Positions 13,144 to 17,255 of a DNA stretch of 17,255 nucleotides are shown here, in pieces (the first letter of the stretch is position 1; every line of letters starts with the position of its first letter). This stretch comes from Methanobacteriota archaeon (GTDB taxonomy: Archaea; Iainarchaeota; Iainarchaeia; JAADDC01). Location: NCBI GenBank assembly GCA_015662385.1, contig DQUH01000060.1, positions 1 to 17,255 of the forward strand. The letters run 5' to 3'. A program made the position numbers and the translations under genes. The notes beneath the pieces are model-generated. The model made no database searches. It saw only the letters and a program-made list of their open reading frames with translations, and was not told the DNA's origin.

Positions 13144-13308
13144 ATGGCGAGGAAAACGAGGATAGAAACACCCCCCAACATGCTGGGCATACTCCGGTTC
13201 AACGTGGACACAACGAAGCTGCGGCTCCACCCGAAGACCGTCATCGGCATAACCCTCGGGGTCATTATACTCATAGTCCTGCTCCACATCGCAGTGCCGC
13301 TACAGTAG
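13144..13308 (+). CDS. Preprotein translocase subunit Sec61-beta (SecG-type)
   Basis: This 54-residue protein has the archaeal Sec61-beta form. A short basic cytoplasmic start MARKTRIETPPNMLGILRF is followed by LHPKTV and a single C-terminal membrane helix of about 20 residues (VIGITLGVIILIVLLHI). It is the small tail-anchored subunit of the SecYE-beta channel. The length and the G-I-L-R-F then P-K-T-V pattern match the family. The ATG at 13144 is leaderless by TATA spacing. The next gene starts eight bases after the stop codon, so the two form an operon. A longer upstream frame was rejected because it runs through the promoter. Confidence 0.85.
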   Translation: MARKTRIETPPNMLGILRFNVDTTKLRLHPKTVIGITLGVIILIVLLHIAVPLQ

Positions 13309-13316
13309 GTGTGAAA

Positions 13317-14666
13317 ATGGAGCCGGTGGCAGTCATTCTGGCGGGAGGTAAGGGCACCCGCCTCTGGCCCCTCAGCCGTACGTACTATCCAAAACCTTTC
13401 CTGCGGCTCCACAGTCGGAAACGATCCCTTTTCCAGGACGCTGTTCTTCGTTCTTTAAAGTTCACAAAAGAAGACAGGATCTACGTGGTTGTCAACGAGC
13501 AACACAGCCATCTCGTCAAAAGACAGTTGGACGAACTGGGTGTCTGCGTCCCGGACTGCAACATCCTCCTGGAGCCGACACCCCGCGACACGCTCCCTGC
13601 AGTCCTTTACGCGCTCCTGCGGATTGATGGAAACCCGCCGGTAGTACTGCTACCCTCCGACCAGTACGTCGGGGAAGAAGACGTGCTCGCAGAGGCGATA
13701 ACTACCGCCGTAGAGCATTCAGATGAACACATCGTTGCGATGGGCGTCAAGCCAACAGAAGCCTACACGGGGTACGGATACATACGCCCGGGGGAGAAAA
13801 TAACTGAGCGCATGTACAGGGTCGCAGAGTTCAAGGAAAAACCGGATAAAAAAGCTGCGGAAGAATACCTTGCGAGGGGATATCTCTGGAACACATTTAT
13901 CCACGTATTCCGGAAAAACCTTCTGCTGGATGAGATCAAGAAAAATGCCTGGGAAATTTACCTGACGTTCACGAAGCACGGGGGAGATGCACGTTCGGTG
14001 TACCCCGTGATACAACCAACACCCCTGTCCGAAGCCGTGCTGGAACGCACGGAAAAGAACGCCGTAATCCCGCTGTCGATAAATTGGAGCGACCTCGGTT
14101 CTTTTGAGCTGGTGCACAAGTTTGTCAGAAAAGACGAAAACGGCAACTCGGCAAACACAGAGCTCGTCAGCGTTGGGGCACAGGGGAACTACGTCTACTC
14201 CGTTAAGAGGAAAACGGTGGCGGTGGTGGGACTGAAGAACGTCTTCGTGGTGGACACGCCGGACGCCATCCTTATCGGGGACAGCAGGCGGTCTCAAGAC
14301 GTAAAAACAGCTTTCAAAATTCTCGAGGAAAAGGGATCGCCAGTTGCGGACTACCACCTCAGCGTTCAGCGCCCCTGGGGGGACGCAGAAGTGGCGGACT
14401 CTGGCAACAGCCACATGATCGTAAAACTTCGGATCCTGCCTGGAAAGGGTACGTGGATCTCCCCAACCACAAAAACAACGGTGGTAGCGCTGAGCGGAAA
14501 CGTCCAGGTCAACGGGCGGCGCATCTGCCCGGGACAGGCCTCCGAAATCGCAGGAAGGACAGAGATAAAAAACAACGGAAGTGCGGTCGCCGAAGTCCTA
14601 CTGGTAAAAACAGGGCTAAAGAACGCAAACCCGTACAAAGAAATGTTAAAAGAATTCGAGGGCTGA
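13317..14666 (+). CDS. Mannose-1-phosphate guanylyltransferase-like protein with degenerate cupin domain
   Basis: The 449-residue protein has the ManC/AlgA two-domain form. The N-terminal nucleotidyltransferase shows VILAGGKGTRLWPLSR (6-21) with PKPFL, LEPTPRDTLPA (85-95), LLPSDQY (111-117), GYGYIRPG (152-159) and NWSDLGSF (256-263). It would make GDP-mannose from mannose-1-phosphate and GTP. The C-terminal part (about 346-449) begins with the type II phosphomannose isomerase signature VQRPWG. Where the family has a histidine-rich LSLQxHxHRxEHW stretch, this protein reads WISPTTKTTVVALSGN, without a histidine. PSDH is PSDQ, and the WNSG-type motif is WNTF. Isomerase activity is therefore doubtful and the sugar is uncertain. 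ATG 13317 is preferred over GTG 13311 because of GGTG-TGA just upstream; it is coupled to sec61-beta. Confidence 0.78.
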   Translation: MEPVAVILAGGKGTRLWPLSRTYYPKPFLRLHSRKRSLFQDAVLRSLKFTKEDRIYVVVNEQHSHLVKRQLDELGVCVPDCNILLEPTPRDTLPAVLYALLRIDGNPPVVLLPSDQYVGEEDVLAEAITTAVEHSDEHIVAMGVKPTEAYTGYGYIRPGEKITERMYRVAEFKEKPDKKAAEEYLARGYLWNTFIHVFRKNLLLDEIKKNAWEIYLTFTKHGGDARSVYPVIQPTPLSEAVLERTEKNAVIPLSINWSDLGSFELVHKFVRKDENGNSANTELVSVGAQGNYVYSVKRKTVAVVGLKNVFVVDTPDAILIGDSRRSQDVKTAFKILEEKGSPVADYHLSVQRPWGDAEVADSGNSHMIVKLRILPGKGTWISPTTKTTVVALSGNVQVNGRRICPGQASEIAGRTEIKNNGSAVAEVLLVKTGLKNANPYKEMLKEFEG

Positions 14667-14674
14667 ACGCCCTC
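14658..14674. terminator. Hairpin between convergent guanylyltransferase and thermosome genes
   Basis: GAGGGC and GCCCTC pair around loop TGAAC. The loop contains the stop codon of the guanylyltransferase gene (14664-14666) and the right arm overlaps the thermosome stop (14673-14675). The genes are separated by only six bases. A role in ending transcription from both sides is inferred. Confidence 0.35.
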
Positions 14675-16304
14675 AATCAAAGTCCATGTCTTCCCCAGCG
14701 CCGCTGTCTTCGCCCTTGGACTTCTTGCTGGCAGCGATTATGTCGTCTATCTTCAGTATCAGGCGCGCTGCTTCACTGGCAGACATAACAGCCTGCTTCT
14801 TCACCTTCACCGGCTCGAGGACGTCCTTCTCGTACATGTTGGCTATGTCCGCAGCGAAGACGTCTACACCCCAGTACTTGCCGTCGCTTTCCTTGGCGTG
14901 CTTGCTGCGCAGACGGACGACTGTGTCTATTGGATCCATACCTGCTGTTTCTGCCAGCGTCCTCGGGATCACCTCAAGGGCGTCCGCGAACGCCTCGATG
15001 GCCAGCTGTTCCTTACCGCCCACGGTCTGTGCATACTCCCTCAACCTGATGGCCAGCTCTTCCTCTGGGGCACCGCCACCGGCAACCACCTTACCGCTCT
15101 CGATGGCCGACGCCACTGCTCCGATGGCGTCACGGAGTGCGCGCTCCGCCTCGTCAACAACGTGCTCTGCACCACCGCGCACGAGTATCGTCACGGCCTT
15201 GGGGTTCTTGCAGCCCTCCACGAAGATCATGCTGTCCCCAGATATCTTGCGCTCCTCAACGAGCTCCGCTTCACCGAGGTCCTCTGTGCTAAGGTCCTCC
15301 ACGCGGGTGACGATCTTTGCACCGGTTGCCCTGGCGAGCTTCTCCATGTCGCTCTTCTTCACGCGGCGGACAGCCAGTATCCCCGCCTTCGCGAGGTAGT
15401 GCTGGGCGAGGTCGTCAATACCCTTCTGGACAAAGACCACGTTGGCGCCAGCCTCTTTTATCTTGTCCACCATTTTCTTGAGCATCATCTCTTCCTGCTC
15501 GATAAATGCCTGCAGCTGGTCAGGAGACGTTATCTGTATCTTCGCATCCGTTTCCGTCTCCTTTACCTCGAGAGCGCTGTTGATCAGGGCAATTTTGGCG
15601 TTTTCAACGCGCTTGGGCATCTGCGGGTGGACACGCTCCTTGTCAATCACGATACCGCGGATGAGCTCTGTGTCCTCCATGGAGCCGCCCTGCTTCTTCT
15701 CGATCTTTATCTGGTCAATGTCTATGACAGTCTTGCCGTCGTACTCTTCAGCCACCATTTTTATGGCATCAACAACGATCTTTGCGAGCTTTTCGCGGGA
15801 CTCCGTAATCTTTGACGTCATGGACGTCTTGGCGATCTTCTTCAGGATTTCGTCGTCGTTGATGTCCACTTTGTCCCCTATTTCCTCAAGGAGCTCTACC
15901 GCCTTCTCCGTCGCAATGCGGTAGCCCTTTATGATGATGCTCGGGTGGATCTCCTGGTCAAGGAGGCGCTCAGCGTTGCCCAGCAGCTCACCGGCAAGCA
16001 CAGTAGCCGTGGTGGTACCGTCACCGGTTTCCTCGTCCTGCGCCTTGGCAACCTCCACCATAATTTTCCCTGCGGGGTGTTCGATGCTCATCTCCTGCAG
16101 TATCGTGGCACCGTCGTTGGTGATGGTTATGTCCCCCAGCTCGTCAACAAGCATCTTGTCCATACCCTTTGGACCGAGGGTCGTCCTAACAACGTTTGCC
16201 ACTGCGCGGGCAACCAAAATGTTCAAACGCTGCGCATCCCGGCCCACCACACGCTGGGCACCTTCACCTAAAAACACAACCGGTTGTTTCTGTATGTCTA
16301 CCAT
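14673..16304 (-). CDS. thsA: Thermosome (group II chaperonin) subunit
   Basis: The 543-residue protein is a full-length archaeal CCT-type chaperonin subunit that folds proteins in a closed double ring using ATP. Motifs include [12 protein letters not shown] (41-52), NDGATIL with Asp64, GDGTTT with Asp95, GGGAPE in the equatorial domain and WGVDVF near the C-terminus. The tail [13 protein letters not shown] is acidic; many archaeal paralogues have a GGM-rich tail, absent here. Only one subunit gene is present in the window. A strong Shine-Dalgarno sequence GGAGGTG lies five bases before ATG 16304, unlike most neighbours. Codon usage is strongly biased towards C/G-ending codons, and the gene has a very long antisense open frame as a result, in keeping with high expression. 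Confidence 0.97.
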   Translation of the reverse strand: MVDIQKQPVVFLGEGAQRVVGRDAQRLNILVARAVANVVRTTLGPKGMDKMLVDELGDITITNDGATILQEMSIEHPAGKIMVEVAKAQDEETGDGTTTATVLAGELLGNAERLLDQEIHPSIIIKGYRIATEKAVELLEEIGDKVDINDDEILKKIAKTSMTSKITESREKLAKIVVDAIKMVAEEYDGKTVIDIDQIKIEKKQGGSMEDTELIRGIVIDKERVHPQMPKRVENAKIALINSALEVKETETDAKIQITSPDQLQAFIEQEEMMLKKMVDKIKEAGANVVFVQKGIDDLAQHYLAKAGILAVRRVKKSDMEKLARATGAKIVTRVEDLSTEDLGEAELVEERKISGDSMIFVEGCKNPKAVTILVRGGAEHVVDEAERALRDAIGAVASAIESGKVVAGGGAPEEELAIRLREYAQTVGGKEQLAIEAFADALEVIPRTLAETAGMDPIDTVVRLRSKHAKESDGKYWGVDVFAADIANMYEKDVLEPVKVKKQAVMSASEAARLILKIDDIIAASKKSKGEDSGAGEDMDFD

Positions 16305-16309
16305 CTCAC

Positions 16310-16350
16310 CACCTCCTCAAACTTTTGATGGACATACGTTCATATTAATC
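16310..16350 (-). promoter_or_regulatory. Thermosome promoter and ribosome-binding site
   Basis: The minus strand carries GGATTAATATG (centre near 16345.5), predicting a start near 16319, and GGAGGTG (16310-16316) five bases before the ATG. A second AT-rich element, CTTAAAAAC (16364-16372), lies further upstream and may be an alternative box or a heat-shock control site. Which one is used cannot be told. Confidence 0.5.
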
Positions 16351-16386
16351 CATACCCAGCAAAGTTTTTAAGCGCAGCCGGGAAGG

Positions 16387-16395
16387 GTTAAAAAC
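16387..16395 (+). promoter_or_regulatory. TATA-like box of the glucose-6-phosphate isomerase gene
   Basis: GTTAAAAAC is centred at 16391, 25 bases before ATG 16416, consistent with a leaderless mRNA. The divergent thermosome gene uses separate elements in this 111-base gap. Confidence 0.55.
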
Positions 16396-16415
16396 CGGGA
16401 CACCTTCCTGTAACT

Positions 16416-17132
16416 ATGTTTACCTTCCACTGGTCCGGAAAGCAGCTTAAAACAAAGTGGGGAACGTACGAAGCAAGCGTCAGGCGGATCAGTGATTTGA
16501 AAGACGTCCTGCTAGACCCCCCGGAAGAAGAAGGAGATGCATATTACATGTTCAGGGACGTCTGCCGCCCAGAGGACAGGGAGAAGTTCGAAGCACACGC
16601 CGTCCGCTACGACATAACAGTTATCCCACCCGGGACCATCGGGAAAGAGTACATAAAGACGTTTGGACACTACCACCCCGAGGCGGGCTACGGGCTGTCC
16701 TACCCCGAAATCTACGAAGTACTTGATGGAGAGGCCCTTTTCCTTCTCCAGACCCGGGACGCATCTGATTTCATCGCCGTGAGGGCAGGGAAGGGGGACG
16801 TGGCCGTAATGCTCCCAAACTACGGGCACGTCACCGTGAACACGGGCACAAAGCCCCTTATAATGGCAAACCTCGTTTCCTCCAAGTTTTCTTCGGAGTA
16901 CGGAGCGGTGAGGGAAAAGCACGGCTTCGCCTGGTACTACACTACGGAAGGCTGGGTGAAAAACCCTCACTACGACACCCATCCGGAAATACTGGAAACG
17001 GGCCCCTCGCCATTCCCGCCGGACATCTATTCCTTCTTTGTTGAACGCCCGCGGTTCTTCGAGTGGCTAAACAGGCCCTGGAAGGTGGCTGACTGGAGTC
17101 CTGAAAGAATGTTCCTGCGAACACAACACTGA
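16416..17132 (+). CDS. pgiA: Cupin-type glucose-6-phosphate isomerase
   Basis: The 238-residue protein belongs to the archaeal cupin phosphoglucose isomerases, which interconvert glucose-6-phosphate and fructose-6-phosphate. The metal-binding motif TFGHYHP (82-88) gives His85 and His87. Glu98 in PEIYEVLDGE (97-106) and His138 in LPNYGHVTVNTG complete the usual four ligands. Length is slightly above the roughly 190 residues of the Pyrococcus enzyme, due to extensions at both ends. ATG 16416 is leaderless by spacing. The gene is divergent from the thermosome and followed 27 bases later by gatD. With TPI, the PfkB kinase and GAPOR elsewhere in the window it fits an archaeal Embden-Meyerhof variant. 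The reaction makes the substrate that the PfkB kinase might use. Confidence 0.9.
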   Translation: MFTFHWSGKQLKTKWGTYEASVRRISDLKDVLLDPPEEEGDAYYMFRDVCRPEDREKFEAHAVRYDITVIPPGTIGKEYIKTFGHYHPEAGYGLSYPEIYEVLDGEALFLLQTRDASDFIAVRAGKGDVAVMLPNYGHVTVNTGTKPLIMANLVSSKFSSEYGAVREKHGFAWYYTTEGWVKNPHYDTHPEILETGPSPFPPDIYSFFVERPRFFEWLNRPWKVADWSPERMFLRTQH

Positions 17133-17138
17133 TAAAAG
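17131..17138 (+). promoter_or_regulatory. TATA-like box of gatD overlapping the upstream stop codon
   Basis: GATAAAAG begins inside the TGA stop of the isomerase gene (17130-17132) and is centred about 25.5 bases before ATG 17160. It implies an independent leaderless transcript for gatD. Confidence 0.5.
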
Positions 17139-17159
17139 GCTGCTACTCCCATCATATTG

Positions 17160-17255
17160 ATGGTTGCCGAACCAGGCGATGTTGTAGAAATTTTTAAAGA
17201 TGGGGTGAAGTACAGGGGGACGGTCCTCCCACGAACGGGGGAAATCCCCGACGAC
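17160..17255 (+). CDS. gatD: Glu-tRNA(Gln) amidotransferase subunit D, N-terminus (partial)
   Basis: Only 32 codons are in the window. They read as the small beta-barrel start of GatD: EPGDVVEIFKDGVKYRGTVL followed by PRTGEIPDD. GatD is the asparaginase-like subunit that releases ammonia from glutamine; with GatE it converts Glu-tRNA(Gln) to Gln-tRNA(Gln), an archaea-specific route. ATG 17160 fits both homology and the TATA spacing. The rest of the gene lies beyond the window edge. Confidence 0.85.
   Translation, partial: MVAEPGDVVEIFKDGVKYRGTVLPRTGEIPDD

Noticed and set aside
13719..14414. 231-codon open frame antisense to the guanylyltransferase gene
   Set aside because: The sense strand has clear family motifs over the whole stretch; the antisense product shows none and has no promoter or ribosome-binding site.
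14898..15815. 305-codon open frame antisense to the thermosome, with others nearby
   Set aside because: It is a by-product of strong third-position C/G bias in the chaperonin gene; composition is rich in Cys, His and Leu and resembles no protein family.
1..17255. CRISPR arrays, transposases, att sites or defence-system genes
   Set aside because: I looked for spaced repeats, terminal inverted repeats and typical nuclease or transposase motifs and saw none. The only long exact repeat noticed is the one inside TBP.

Overview
The window is archaeal and very gene-dense. Direct markers are a TATA-binding protein, a group II chaperonin (thermosome) subunit, Alba, a HerA-like ATPase, Sec61-beta, the start of the archaeal GatD amidotransferase subunit, a cupin-type glucose-6-phosphate isomerase and a tungsten-enzyme-family glyceraldehyde-3-phosphate:ferredoxin oxidoreductase (GAPOR). 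GAPOR, the thermosome, Alba and GC-only tRNA stems point to a thermophile. I cannot place the lineage; the window looks euryarchaeal in gene content, but the proteins are divergent from the Thermococcus/Pyrococcus sequences I remember.

Layout. 1-1434: end of a TatD-type hydrolase gene facing left, and a THUMP-domain tRNA methyltransferase facing right. 1412-4794: a glycolytic block of triosephosphate isomerase (left), PfkB-family sugar kinase (right) and GAPOR (left). 4843-6471: a cytidylate-kinase-like P-loop protein and a CorA-type transporter (right). 6484-6709: tRNA-Asp and a 5S rRNA gene, leftward, without 16S or 23S. 6746-9812: TBP, HerA-like ATPase, a winged-helix regulator and a zinc-finger/KH RNA-binding protein, all leftward. 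9886-13093: Alba, an RNase H-fold plus coiled-coil protein, and two tandem membrane-anchored proteins that look like paralogues, all leftward. 13144-14666: Sec61-beta and a mannose-1-phosphate guanylyltransferase-like protein, rightward. 14673-16304: thermosome, leftward. 16416 to the end: glucose-6-phosphate isomerase and the start of gatD, rightward. No gene-free stretch exceeds about 110 bases.

Expression signals are the most striking theme. Most first genes have an archaeal TATA-like box centred about 24-29 bases before the start codon, which implies leaderless mRNAs, including GTG starts. In three divergent pairs the start codons are only 48-55 bases apart and one TATA box sits at or within about half a base of the midpoint, so a single box seems to serve both directions. 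A fourth divergent pair has interlocked promoters. Alba and the thermosome instead carry strong Shine-Dalgarno sequences on very short leaders. Convergent genes overlap by about 20 bases or nearly touch, and two of these junctions hold perfect hairpins over stop codons.

Functionally, TPI, the PfkB kinase, GAPOR and glucose-6-phosphate isomerase fit a modified archaeal Embden-Meyerhof pathway. The rest is mainly information processing, protein folding and secretion. The least explained parts are the paired membrane proteins near sec61-beta, a guanylyltransferase whose cupin half lacks the usual metal-binding histidines, a TBP with unusually similar halves, and a regulator gene whose promoter carries four phased palindromes.
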